Below the pieces are notes generated by a model. The model did no database searches and was not told the origin of the DNA. It saw nothing but the letters and a program-made list of their open reading frames with translations. Shown here in pieces: positions 24,610-32,800 of a DNA stretch of 44,091 bases (position 1 is the first letter of the stretch; every line of letters begins with the position of its first letter). The stretch comes from Micavibrio sp. (GTDB lineage: Bacteria; Pseudomonadota; Alphaproteobacteria; Micavibrionales; Micavibrionaceae). The position numbers and the translations under genes are program-made. The stretch spans positions 1-44,091 of the forward strand of contig JAQGJB010000115.1 of NCBI GenBank assembly GCA_028290825.1. The letters run 5' to 3'.

Positions 24610-25210
24610 TAGTCAATTCAGTGTTCCACGTGAATCATTGGCGAAGCTTCGCCAGTATGAAGTGCTGCTTATTAAATGGCAGAAAGCGATTAATCTGGTT
24701 GGACCAGCCACTATTCCCGAGGCCTGGGACCGGCATTTCATGGATTCTATTCAGTTGACGCCAATGGTTCCGGCAGAGGCCCAAACTCTTTACGATCTGG
24801 GGAGTGGGGCGGGATTTCCTGGATTAGTTCTGGCGATGACACTTCCGGCCCTCAAGGTTACGCTGATTGAATCGGATCAGAAGAAATGCACCTTTCTGAT
24901 GACTGTTTCACGTGAATCCTCAACGCCGGTATCAATCGTGGCCGAGCGAATCGAAAAGGCTTCGGAATCGCTGCCTGCGCCGGATGTTGTGACAGCGCGG
25001 GCGCTGGCATCCCTAAGCGAGCTTTTTGGCTATATTTATCCCTGGGCCCAGGCCAATCCGGCGCTGGTCTGTATCTTCCCGAAGGGGCAGCTGGCGACAG
25101 CGGAAATGGCGGAAGCGCGGAAGATCTGGACCTTCGATTCACGTGAAACAGTCAGTATTACCGATCCCAAGGCCACCATCCTTACGATTACCAATCTGAG
25201 CAAAATTTAG
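24599..25210 (+). CDS. rsmG: 16S rRNA (guanine527-N7)-methyltransferase
   Basis: 203 residues starting at GTG 24599, which overlaps the mnmG stop. The AdoMet-binding motif [16 protein letters not shown] is at about 64-79. The helix [10 protein letters not shown] before it and the later [12 protein letters not shown] fit the GidB/RsmG family. It methylates G527 of 16S rRNA. Three parS-like sites lie inside its short coding sequence, so parts of the amino acid sequence (VPRES, VSRES, DSRET) follow from the ParB sites. Confidence 0.96.
   Translation: MQPDSQFSVPRESLAKLRQYEVLLIKWQKAINLVGPATIPEAWDRHFMDSIQLTPMVPAEAQTLYDLGSGAGFPGLVLAMTLPALKVTLIESDQKKCTFLMTVSRESSTPVSIVAERIEKASESLPAPDVVTARALASLSELFGYIYPWAQANPALVCIFPKGQLATAEMAEARKIWTFDSRETVSITDPKATILTITNLSKI
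24622..24637. promoter_or_regulatory. parS: parS-like ParB site inside rsmG (1)
   Basis: TGTTCCACGTGAATCA, 14 of 16 matches, with an intact CACGTGAA core. Confidence 0.65.
24904..24919. promoter_or_regulatory. parS: parS-like ParB site inside rsmG (2)
   Basis: TGTTTCACGTGAATCC, 14 of 16 matches; the left half is perfect. Confidence 0.7.
25135..25150. promoter_or_regulatory. parS: parS-like ParB site inside rsmG (3)
   Basis: CGATTCACGTGAAACA, 14 of 16 matches; the right half is perfect. Confidence 0.7.
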
Positions 25211-25276
25211 GGTGCCGCTACAGGGCGCACCAGCGGCGCTCCACAGGGCAAAAAAGAGTCTGAAAAAGTTTGACCA

Positions 25277-25320
25277 TGTGGATAAGACTCGGGCATAGTG
25301 CCCGTCTGCCACATGTGGCA
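25277..25320. promoter_or_regulatory. parA upstream region: DnaA box, hairpin and 14-bp palindrome
   Basis: Within the 179-bp rsmG-parA gap: an exact DnaA box in reverse orientation (TGTGGATAA, 25277-25285), a short hairpin CGGGCA-tag-TGCCCG (25290-25304), and a perfect palindrome TGCCACATGTGGCA (25307-25320). The palindrome is not a parS site and could be an operator for the parAB promoter. The DnaA box suggests a link between initiation and partition. Confidence 0.55.
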
Positions 25321-25389
25321 GCTTTAGCATTTGCATTCGATCAATTCATATCAAACAAAAACAAACGACAGCAGAGAGCAGGCAAAGAT

Positions 25390-26229
25390 ATGACCGCATC
25401 CACACTCACCATTCCACGTATCATGTCTATCACCAACCAGAAAGGCGGCGTTGGCAAGACAACGACGGCGATTAACCTGGCGACGGCAATGGCAGCGGTG
25501 GGAAAGCGGGTTTTGCTGCTGGATCTCGATCCGCAGGGGAATGCGTCGACGGGTCTGGGGATTCGCCGGGTTGATATCAAGTATTCGACTTATGATGTGT
25601 TGTTTAATGAAGTTTCGGTGATGGATTCGGTTATGACGACCAAGGTGCCGAACCTGTCCATCGTTCCGTCATCAATTCACCTGTCCGGCGCGGAGATTGA
25701 ACTGGTGACGGCGGATAACCGCGAATACCGCCTGCGCGATGCGTTGCGAATCGAATTACCCTTTGATTATGTCATTATCGACAACCCGCCTTCCCTGAAC
25801 CTGCTGACCCTTAACGCGCTGGTCGCGTCGGACACGATTGTCGTGCCGCTCCAATGTGAGTTTTATGCGCTGGAAGGCCTCAGCCACCTCGTCAAAACGA
25901 TCGAGCGCGTGCGCAAATCTTTCAACCCGACACTGGATATTCACGGCGTGGTCCTGACCATGTACGACAAGCGCAACAACCTCGCCAATCAGGTCGCGGA
26001 AGATGTGCGCAGCTTCTTTGGCGAAAAGGTTTACAAGACGGTCATTCCACGCAATGTGCGTTTGTCGGAAGCGCCCTCCTTCGGGCTGCCTGCCATCGTT
26101 TATGATATGCGCTGCCCCGGTGCCAGCGCCTATATCCACCTCGCCAGCGAAGTGCTGAAACGCGAGCGCACGATTAACCAGCAGGTCCTTCTTGCTGCAC
26201 CAACGACACAGACAGGAACGGGAGCATAA
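25390..26229 (+). CDS. parA: Chromosome-partitioning ATPase ParA
   Basis: 279 residues from ATG 25390, which has AGG 7 bases upstream; the longer open frame to 25270 crosses the palindrome and is unlikely. The deviant Walker A KGGVGKTTTA is near residue 21, followed by LLLDLDPQGNAS and VIIDNPPSLNLL. Chromosomal ParA forms a nucleoid-bound gradient that pulls ParB-parS complexes apart. It overlaps parB by one base (TAATG), so translation is coupled. The parS cluster lies directly upstream. Confidence 0.96.
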   Translation: MTASTLTIPRIMSITNQKGGVGKTTTAINLATAMAAVGKRVLLLDLDPQGNASTGLGIRRVDIKYSTYDVLFNEVSVMDSVMTTKVPNLSIVPSSIHLSGAEIELVTADNREYRLRDALRIELPFDYVIIDNPPSLNLLTLNALVASDTIVVPLQCEFYALEGLSHLVKTIERVRKSFNPTLDIHGVVLTMYDKRNNLANQVAEDVRSFFGEKVYKTVIPRNVRLSEAPSFGLPAIVYDMRCPGASAYIHLASEVLKRERTINQQVLLAAPTTQTGTGA

Positions 26230-27155
26230 TGATGAGCGCAGCAAAAAAAGGCGGTCTTGGCCGCGGTCTCAACGCCCTGTTCGAAGATGAAGAAACGCCT
26301 TCTTTTGCTGCGGCTCCGGCTGCACCGGCGCAGGCGGCGCAAAGCACTGATTCATCCGGCCCGCGCAAGACGCTGCCGATCTCGTCCCTAAAACCGGGCC
26401 AGTTCCAGCCGCGCCGCACCTTCGATGATGCGACGATCATGACGCTGGCGCTGTCCATCGAGCAATACGGCGTTCTGCAACCGCTTCTGGTGCGTCCGCT
26501 GAAAGGCAAAACCGGCGAATACGAAATCATCGGCGGTGAACGCCGCTGGCGCGCGGCGCAACGGGCGCAGTTGCATGAAGTGCCCGTCATCATCAAGGAC
26601 CTCGACGATGAAGGCGCGATGGAAATCTCGCTGGTCGATAACCTCCAGCGCGAAGACCTGAACGCCATCGACGAATCCGAAGCGTATCAGCGCCTGATGG
26701 AGGAGTTTGCCTACACGCAGGAAAAGCTGGCCAAAGTGGTCGGCAAAAGCCGCAGCCATGTCGCAAACATGGTGCGCCTCCTGAACCTGCCGGATAGCAT
26801 TCTGCATCTGGTGCGCCAGGGCAATCTGTCCGCCGGTCATGCGCGCGCGCTGATTACCTCCAAAAATCCCGAAGCCCTCGCCTATCAGGTGATGGAGCGC
26901 GGCCTCTCCGTGCGTGACACCGAACGCCTCGCCACCGAACTGGGCGGCGACACGGCCGTGACCAAGGCGAAGAAATACCTGACCGGGAAGAAAGATGTCG
27001 ACACCGTCAATCTTGAAAAAGATATGAGCGCGGAACTGAAGATGAAAGTCGCGATCGAGATGGATTCATCGGGATCGGGTGCCGGGAAGATTGTGGTGAA
27101 GTACAAGGATATGGATCAGCTGGATAAGTTGATTAAGTTGCTGCGAAAGCAGTAG
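26229..27155 (+). CDS. parB: Chromosome-partitioning protein ParB
   Basis: 308 residues. The N-terminal LGRGLNALF is the usual opening. The CTP-binding/ParB motif GGERRWRAAQ is at about 102-111, followed by the helix-turn-helix that reads parS (QEKLAKVVGKSRSHVANMVRLL, about 164-185). The C-terminal dimerisation region includes IVVKYKDMDQLDKLIKLL. It would load at the parS sites just upstream and slide as a CTP clamp. It ends the mnmG-rsmG-parA-parB run. Confidence 0.96.
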   Translation: MMSAAKKGGLGRGLNALFEDEETPSFAAAPAAPAQAAQSTDSSGPRKTLPISSLKPGQFQPRRTFDDATIMTLALSIEQYGVLQPLLVRPLKGKTGEYEIIGGERRWRAAQRAQLHEVPVIIKDLDDEGAMEISLVDNLQREDLNAIDESEAYQRLMEEFAYTQEKLAKVVGKSRSHVANMVRLLNLPDSILHLVRQGNLSAGHARALITSKNPEALAYQVMERGLSVRDTERLATELGGDTAVTKAKKYLTGKKDVDTVNLEKDMSAELKMKVAIEMDSSGSGAGKIVVKYKDMDQLDKLIKLLRKQ

Positions 27156-27163
27156 AGTTTGGC

Positions 27164-27318
27164 AGGAGGTATAGGCACGAGAGCAATTTTAACTGCTCTG
27201 TTTTTGCTTCTAACATTTTCTAATTCCTATGCCAGCGAAGTTGTCATTCATTGCAATGACGACAGTTAACCAATCCACCCTTGAAGTTAAAACCCATGTT
27301 ACGGGCACATCTTATTAA
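27164..27318 (+). pseudogene. Damaged gene for a short exported protein
   Basis: A strong AGGAGG (27164-27169) is followed, 7 bases later, by ACG rather than ATG, then by a reading frame for a good signal peptide (RAILTALFLLLTFSNSYA, then SEVVIHCNDDS) that stops at 27269. A second frame (27256-27318: MTTVNQSTLEVKTHVTGTSY) continues with similar composition, as if one frameshift had split a gene. A start-codon change plus a frameshift would explain both. It lies in an AT-rich stretch and could instead be chance. Confidence 0.35.
27180..27205 (+). terminator. Possible terminator after parB
   Basis: Inverted repeat AGAGCA/TGCTCT (27180-27185 and 27194-27199) with an 8-nt loop, followed by GTTTTT, 24 bases after the parB stop. 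The stem is short, and the sequence also lies within the possible damaged gene. Confidence 0.45.
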
Positions 27319-27320
27319 AC

Positions 27321-27902
27321 ATGATGGAATTTCAGCCAGATCAAGATAAAGAAAATCGTGTAGCTTTTAGAAAGCTAATCGCATTAATTTTTATGATCGT
27401 TTTTGCCATTCCTATTATCGTCGGTTTTGACCGTCTTTCAGATTATTTAGACGTTAAAACCTATCAAGGAGAAAAAGGTATTTTTCTGGCTGGTGCTGTG
27501 ATCTGGCTTTTTCTTGTGGTGATTTCATCGCGATGTATCATGTACTTCAGGTTTGGTGCAATTGCTGCTCAGGATGTGCGGGACGCTGTAGAGAAAAGCC
27601 GCCAAACTATGCTTGGCAAACTGGATGCTGACACTTATGAAGGTTTGCTTTTCTATCGGCGCGAAACTCGACGTTATAGCCTAGTCTTTGTTTGTTTTCT
27701 TGCTCCCTTGTCTATAATTGGTCTTCTGTCTCTTGGATTGGCAGAGAATTTGATTGAAGATCTAAAAGTTGCGAGGTGCGCAGTTGCTTTGGGCATTTTA
27801 TGTGCTTGGCTTGTGGCAATTATTAAAACGCGGAAGAAGTATCCGGGTGCAATGGAAAAAATAAGGGCTTTCTATAAATATCCTTCAAACTTCAAAGAAT
27901 AA
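27321..27902 (+). CDS. Unknown inner-membrane protein
   Basis: 193 residues with four predicted membrane helices: about 18-38, 53-73, 122-141 and 150-166. Between helices 2 and 3 lies a charged cytoplasmic-type loop (AVEKSRQTMLGKLDADTYEGL). No family recognised. The codons are clearly more AT-rich than those of neighbouring genes, and no Shine-Dalgarno precedes the ATG-ATG start at 27321. It could be a transferred gene. It lies next to a damaged gene. Confidence 0.65.
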   Translation: MMEFQPDQDKENRVAFRKLIALIFMIVFAIPIIVGFDRLSDYLDVKTYQGEKGIFLAGAVIWLFLVVISSRCIMYFRFGAIAAQDVRDAVEKSRQTMLGKLDADTYEGLLFYRRETRRYSLVFVCFLAPLSIIGLLSLGLAENLIEDLKVARCAVALGILCAWLVAIIKTRKKYPGAMEKIRAFYKYPSNFKE

Positions 27903-28054
27903 GTTTTTGCCAAGAGGTTGGGATCAGCATTGTATGGATTGATGGTTGAATGGTGACCTCCTCCCTATTTTGCCTTGCCTTTAAGCCAAAAGTTTGACAG
28001 CGAAACGGTGTTTATATTAAGTAAAATGACACCCCGTTATTAAAGGATAGAGAA

Positions 28055-28630
28055 ATGACCCTGTTGAGCTGGCAAAAACCCTGGGCCCATGATCCGCAAC
28101 TCAAGGCGGCTTTTCACCAATATGCCATGGCTTACGGCGCGTGCAGCCTGCCGAAGGGGCGGTTTCTGGCCCGGCATGCCGAGAGCTTTTATAAAAAACT
28201 CAAAAACAATCATTTAGCGCCAGACCGTCTGATGACGGCCCTGTTTCTCTCGGTTGCGGACCAGTGCAACACCGAGATCGGCAGACGGGTGCCGAACCAG
28301 CCGCCCTTTGCGCCGGAGGTGCGGGACGTCACCCGGAAATTAAAGCAATACCCTGCCCTGGAGGATGTCCGCGGATTGAGGGATGCGGGGTATGACGTCC
28401 AGGTTATAGCGCTTTGCGAACTGGCCGTCCGGACAAAGACGCTCCGGGATTCAATCGAAAATAACGGTCTTCACAAAGGGGACGTCCAGACCATGCAGGT
28501 TTATTGCAATGCCCTGGACGAGCTTGGTGAGGTCAAGGACGGCCTTGCGCAGCAGGTGCGGACAGATATCCATGTCACCAGCACAGCGTTGCTGCAGACG
28601 AATGCGCTGATGCAACGGCTTAAATTTTAA
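28055..28630 (+). CDS. Unknown cytoplasmic protein
   Basis: 191 residues, helical, no signal peptide. AAGGA precedes ATG 28055 by 9 bases. The section LPKGRFLARHAESFYKKLKN and the later RGLRDAGYDVQVIALCELAV look like an all-alpha fold. No family recognised. It lies 76 bases upstream of the hybrid kinase start, on the same strand, but the kinase may have its own promoter. The 152-bp gap before it has a TTGACA (27994-27999) without a convincing -10 box. Confidence 0.68.
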   Translation: MTLLSWQKPWAHDPQLKAAFHQYAMAYGACSLPKGRFLARHAESFYKKLKNNHLAPDRLMTALFLSVADQCNTEIGRRVPNQPPFAPEVRDVTRKLKQYPALEDVRGLRDAGYDVQVIALCELAVRTKTLRDSIENNGLHKGDVQTMQVYCNALDELGEVKDGLAQQVRTDIHVTSTALLQTNALMQRLKF

Positions 28631-28706
28631 CCGGCCAATTCCCCCGGCGATGATAGGGGGGCGCGGATTAATTGCAGGCGCGGGCCTTTCTGTTATATAC
28701 AATGGT

Positions 28707-30623
28707 ATGGCTATCGAACCCTACATTCCCACGAAGGAAGAGCTGAACTCGTCGCTGGCGGCGATTGTGGAATCGTCGGATGACGCGATCATCAGCAAGA
28801 CGCTGCAGGGCCTCATCACTTCATGGAATGAGTCGGCGGCGCAGATGTTCGGCTACACGGCGGAAGAGGCGCTGGGCCAGCATATTCATCTGATCATTCC
28901 GGACGACCGGAGAGATGAGGAATTCACGGTTCTCGGCCGGGTCAGCGCCGGGGAAAAAATCGACCATTTTGAAACCCGGCGGAAAACCAAAAACGGGCGG
29001 CTGATCGATATTTCGCTCACCGTTTCGCCGATCAGGAATGCGGCGGGTGACGTCGTCGGCGTTTCCAATGTGGCGCGCGATATCGGCGCGATCAAGGACG
29101 CGGAACGCGCCAGCGCCTATCTGGCGGCGATTGTCGGGTCGTCCGATGATGCAATCATCAGTAAAAATCTGGACGGCGTCATCACCTCCTGGAATACAGC
29201 GGCGCAGCGCGTGTTCGGCTATACCGCCGAAGAAGCGATCGGGCAGCATATCAGCCTGATCATCCCCGAAGACAGCATGGACGAGGAATATGCGATCATC
29301 GGCAAGGTGCGCAAGGGCGAACGGGTTGAGCATTTCGAAACCATACGCCGGACAAAAAGCGGCGCGCCGGTGACCATTTCACTGACCGTTTCGCCGATTC
29401 TCGACAGCCAGGGCAAGATCATCGGCGCGTCGAAAGTGGCGCGCGATATTACGAAACAGAAGCAGACGGAAAAAGAACTTCTGGAGCTGAACCAGAAGAA
29501 GGACGAGTTCATGGCGAATATGAGCCATGAACTGCGCACACCAATGAATGCGGTGATCGGGCTGGCCAGCATTCTTGGCATGTCGAAGACCTTGACCAAC
29601 AAGGAAACCCAGTACGTCAGCACGCTGAAGCAGAGTGCGGAAAGCCTGATGACCCTGATCGACAATCTGCTGGATTTTTCCAAGCTGGAAATGGGCTCGC
29701 TGGAGCTTGAGGAGGCGGAGTTCAACCTGCCGGAGCTGATCGAGAAGACCACCAATATGATGGGGGTGCGGGCGCGGGAGAAGGGGCTGGTGCTGCGCAC
29801 CACTTATGCATCGCCGCTGAACCGCTATTATATCGGTGATGGTTTCCGCATACAGCAGACGCTGATCAACCTGCTTTCCAATGCGGTGAAGTTCACGGAG
29901 GAAGGCTCGGTCGAGCTTAAAGTCTCCCTGCAGGAAGGCGGCGCGGAAAAAAGCATTCTGGCGATCGAGGTTATCGATTCCGGCATTGGAATCCCCGAAG
30001 ACAAGGTTGCCGCGATCTTTGATAAATTTGTGCAGGCCGATGCATCGACAACGCGTAAATATGGCGGCACGGGGCTGGGTCTGGCTATTGCGCGTGCCTT
30101 TGCAGAGAAGATGGGCGGCAGGCTGAGCGTCAGCAGCCGGGTTGGCCTGGGCAGTAATTTTCTGCTGGAGCTGCCCCTGCGCAACAGTGCGCGGCATGCG
30201 GCGATCGACGCCGATGAAAATCCCGCCGACAGTGTCCGGAAAAACATTCTGGTGGTTGAGGATTACGAGCCGAACGTCGTGGTGATTACCGCGATGCTCG
30301 ATATTCTCGGCTACAGTTATGATTGCGCAAGGAACGGGCTTGAGGCGGTCAGGATCATCCAGACCGGGCGCTATGACCTGATCCTTATGGATGTTCAGAT
30401 GGCCGGCATGGACGGTCTTGAAAGCACGCAGCGCATTCGCGCCTTCGAAGCCGAAAACAATATGCCGCGCACACCCATCATCGCGATGACCGCGCATGTG
30501 CAGGACAGCGATAAGGCGAAATGCCTGGCGGCGGGGATGGATGACTTTATCGGCAAGCCCTTCGATCCGGCGATATTGACGCAGATATTGCTGAAGGCAA
30601 TCCCGGCATCAAGGACGCTTTAA
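28707..30623 (+). CDS. Hybrid sensor histidine kinase, PAS-PAS-HisKA-HATPase-REC
   Basis: 638 residues from ATG 28707. Two PAS domains (about 15-130 and 138-250) are close tandem copies (SSDDAIISK appears in both, as does ISLTVSPI). The HisKA helix has the phosphoacceptor H274 in NMSHELRTPMN. The ATPase domain has the N box (LLSNAVKF), the G1 box (DSGIGIP) and the G2 box (GGTGLGLAI). The C-terminal receiver has the phospho-aspartate D562 in LILMDVQM. No membrane segment is present, so it is a soluble sensor. No cognate transfer protein is adjacent. TGTTATATA just upstream resembles an extended -10 box ending 7 bases before this ATG, which would make the mRNA leaderless. An alternative start at 28650 adds 19 residues. 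Confidence 0.93.
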   Translation: MAIEPYIPTKEELNSSLAAIVESSDDAIISKTLQGLITSWNESAAQMFGYTAEEALGQHIHLIIPDDRRDEEFTVLGRVSAGEKIDHFETRRKTKNGRLIDISLTVSPIRNAAGDVVGVSNVARDIGAIKDAERASAYLAAIVGSSDDAIISKNLDGVITSWNTAAQRVFGYTAEEAIGQHISLIIPEDSMDEEYAIIGKVRKGERVEHFETIRRTKSGAPVTISLTVSPILDSQGKIIGASKVARDITKQKQTEKELLELNQKKDEFMANMSHELRTPMNAVIGLASILGMSKTLTNKETQYVSTLKQSAESLMTLIDNLLDFSKLEMGSLELEEAEFNLPELIEKTTNMMGVRAREKGLVLRTTYASPLNRYYIGDGFRIQQTLINLLSNAVKFTEEGSVELKVSLQEGGAEKSILAIEVIDSGIGIPEDKVAAIFDKFVQADASTTRKYGGTGLGLAIARAFAEKMGGRLSVSSRVGLGSNFLLELPLRNSARHAAIDADENPADSVRKNILVVEDYEPNVVVITAMLDILGYSYDCARNGLEAVRIIQTGRYDLILMDVQMAGMDGLESTQRIRAFEAENNMPRTPIIAMTAHVQDSDKAKCLAAGMDDFIGKPFDPAILTQILLKAIPASRTL

Positions 30624-30629
30624 GCAACG

Positions 30630-30941
30630 CTAGAAGATTGACTGCGATCCGCCAAACAGGCTTTCCAGTTTCACAATCGGTTTCAGGGTCAGCAAGGTGT
30701 CAACCATGGTGCGGTCCATGCGGGTCTGCAGTATTTCGCGGCCTGGCTCGGTTTTTGAGGGGACGACCATGACTTCGAGGGTGGAGATTGCGCCGCGCAC
30801 GACGAATTGATGATCCGGCTCCTTCGCCCAGGCGACGCATTCAGCGAGGGTGAAGGGCCCCCAGTCCGGGCCGACCAGGGTCGTGATTGATTCAACATTG
30901 TTTTCAGTTTTATCGACACTGGTTATCGTTCTGATAATCAT
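30630..30941 (-). CDS. Small unknown protein, possibly DUF3892-like
   Basis: 103 residues from ATG 30941, which has GAGGG 5 bases upstream; a longer frame to 31037 is unlikely because its leader is basic and polar. ITTLVGPDWGPFTLAECVAW followed by HQFVVR has the look of the small DUF3892 domain, but I am not sure. It converges with the kinase gene and is divergent from the gene at 31165. The 223-bp gap on its upstream side is AT-rich near 31000-31080. Confidence 0.6.
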   Translation of the reverse strand: MIIRTITSVDKTENNVESITTLVGPDWGPFTLAECVAWAKEPDHQFVVRGAISTLEVMVVPSKTEPGREILQTRMDRTMVDTLLTLKPIVKLESLFGGSQSIF

Positions 30942-31106
30942 TAAAGCCCTCTTGGCTGTTATGGCTGGGGTGAGTAAGAAAACGGCATTTTTAAGCGATC
31001 TATTTTTAATTCTGTGCTTACGCGGCAGCGGATGCAAATCTTTTTATTTGAGTATATTTAGCGCGACTTTTATCTCAATTTGCAAAGGCCGGAAGCGCAG
31101 TTAATT

Positions 31107-31135
31107 TTGCGGAAAGCTGTTGTTTCCGCTATGAT
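31107..31135 (+). promoter_or_regulatory. Promoter with an inverted repeat filling the spacer
   Basis: TTGCGG (31107-31112), a 17-bp spacer and TATGAT (31130-31135). GCGGAAA (31109-31115) and TTTCCGC (31123-31129) form perfect 7-bp arms that fill the interval between the -35 and -10 boxes, a typical repressor or activator position. Confidence 0.55.
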
Positions 31136-31164
31136 CGCCGCAGAATAAAACAAAGAGAGAAAAC

Positions 31165-31911
31165 ATGGCCGCAAAAACCGTAACGCTCAGCGACTCATTC
31201 AATAACAAGGTCCGCATCGATATCACCAGCTTGCGGCATATAGCGGTGTGGAAAGATTTGCAACGGGTCGATCTCTGGGGCGGGGCGGACGGGGCGCGCA
31301 TCAGTTCGCTGCAATTCACCAAAGACACACTGGATACACGGCTGGGGAAAATCGTCGCAAAGCTGGAAAGTAAAGGCATGGTATTATTGCGTCTTGACGG
31401 GAACAGCCCGGACAAGGACCGCGATTACAGTTTTTATTTCCGCCCTGAGACAATCGATTATTTCGACGATGGCATTTACCGGGAATACCGTGACAACAGC
31501 GATAAGGTCGCGCTTGTGGTTGAGGACATACCGTTTTATCTCGGCGAAGAAGAAAAGAGCGCGTTTAAAAAGGCGGTCATAGCGACCGGCCAACCGGGCG
31601 ACTGGATCGAGTTTTCGAGTGACGGGACCACCGCATTCAACTGCGCCAGCGGCCATTACGGGTTCCGCCGGCCAAGCGTTGTGGATTTGTTCGCCGTGCC
31701 GCGCGCGGGGCATATGGCGGTGACCACGACGGATCTGCGCCGTTCATTTGTGCCTATGGCCGCGCCTGAAAAGGCCATCGATGCCATCGCAACCGCCCTG
31801 CCGCAACTGGTGCGGTCCAGTGCGCCTGCACCCGCGTTGCCGCTTTACTACAATCCGGCCTTTTATCCTGAGAATCACCGTCACCACATGAACATCATCA
31901 TGCGGAGTTAA
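31165..31911 (+). CDS. Unknown cytoplasmic protein
   Basis: 248 residues, no signal peptide. AGAGAGAAAAC precedes the ATG. The first 120 residues look like a beta-rich domain (VTLSDSFNNKVRIDITSLRH, then SFYFRPETIDYFDDGIYREY). The C-terminal 60 residues are proline- and histidine-rich (YNPAFYPENHRHHMNIIMRS). No family recognised. A promoter with an embedded dyad lies upstream. Confidence 0.7.
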   Translation: MAAKTVTLSDSFNNKVRIDITSLRHIAVWKDLQRVDLWGGADGARISSLQFTKDTLDTRLGKIVAKLESKGMVLLRLDGNSPDKDRDYSFYFRPETIDYFDDGIYREYRDNSDKVALVVEDIPFYLGEEEKSAFKKAVIATGQPGDWIEFSSDGTTAFNCASGHYGFRRPSVVDLFAVPRAGHMAVTTTDLRRSFVPMAAPEKAIDAIATALPQLVRSSAPAPALPLYYNPAFYPENHRHHMNIIMRS

Positions 31912-31943
31912 AAGGGCTAAAAAAATATATCCCTGTCCCGGCG

Positions 31944-31972
31944 TTGACTTCCGTCTATAGTACAATTATATC
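31944..31972 (+). promoter_or_regulatory. Possible promoter of the SDR gene
   Basis: TTGACT (31944-31949), a 17-bp spacer and TATATC (31967-31972). A direct repeat TATCGAAC follows at 31969-31976 and 31977-31984 and might be an operator. Confidence 0.4.
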
Positions 31973-32007
31973 GAACTATCGAACGAAAACCGACGGGAGC
32001 AGAAATC

Positions 32008-32745
32008 ATGACCACAGAAAAAGTCGCCTTCATCACCGGGGCCAACCGCGGCATCGGCTTTCAGACCGCAAAGGATCTGGGCAAACAGGGGATTACGGTG
32101 GTGATCGGCGCGCGCGATCTGGCCAAAGGCCGGGAAGCCGCCGAAAAACTAAAGGCCGAGGGGATTGCGGCGGATGCGATCCGTTTTGTGGCCACTGACC
32201 CGCAAACCCATCAAGAAGCCTATGATTATTTCAATGGCTTGTATGGACGTCTGGATATTCTGGTCAATAATGCCGGGATCATGGTTGAAGACCTGTCGGC
32301 CGCGCCGAACGTGTCGAAAGTATCGCCTGATGTCCTGAAAGAAACCTTTGAAACAAACTTCTTCGCCGTTGTGGCGCTGACCCAGACTCTCCTGCCCCTG
32401 ATCCGCAAAGCGGCGGCGGGACGGATCGTGAACCTGTCCAGCATTCTTGGTTCGCTCGCCCTCAACAGTGATCCGGCCTCACCGATCGGTGATAAGAAGG
32501 TCTTTGCCTATAATGCATCGAAGACCGCCCTGAATGCCTTTACCGTCCACCTTGCGGATGAGCTTCGTGCGACTAATATCAAGGTTAATTCGGCTCATCC
32601 GGGCTGGGTCAAGACCGATATGGGCGGGACGGAAGCGCCGATGGAGATCGCAGACGGCAGCAAGACCAGCGTACAGCTGGCCACACTGCCCGATTCAGGG
32701 CGTACGGGTGGATACGTACACATGAGTGAAACTTTGCCATGGTAA
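32008..32745 (+). CDS. Short-chain dehydrogenase/reductase
   Basis: 245 residues. The NAD(P)-binding motif TGANRGIG is at 10-17, NNAGI at about 87-91, the catalytic serine in NLSSILGS, and YNASK provides tyrosine and lysine. An arginine in IGARD just after beta-2 points to NADP(H). The C-terminus (HPGWVKTDMGG) resembles carbonyl-reductase-like members. Substrate unknown. GGGAGC precedes the ATG. It is followed by the DUF1993 gene on the same strand after 55 bp. Confidence 0.9.
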   Translation: MTTEKVAFITGANRGIGFQTAKDLGKQGITVVIGARDLAKGREAAEKLKAEGIAADAIRFVATDPQTHQEAYDYFNGLYGRLDILVNNAGIMVEDLSAAPNVSKVSPDVLKETFETNFFAVVALTQTLLPLIRKAAAGRIVNLSSILGSLALNSDPASPIGDKKVFAYNASKTALNAFTVHLADELRATNIKVNSAHPGWVKTDMGGTEAPMEIADGSKTSVQLATLPDSGRTGGYVHMSETLPW

Positions 32746-32800
32746 TGATTTAAAAAGATTTTTTGACTTTTACGCCTTAACACTTATGGAGAAAAAACCA

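Noticed and set aside
29379-30497. Open frame of 372 codons on the minus strand inside the hybrid kinase
   Set aside because: The plus-strand kinase has all its domain motifs; the antisense product has no recognisable features.
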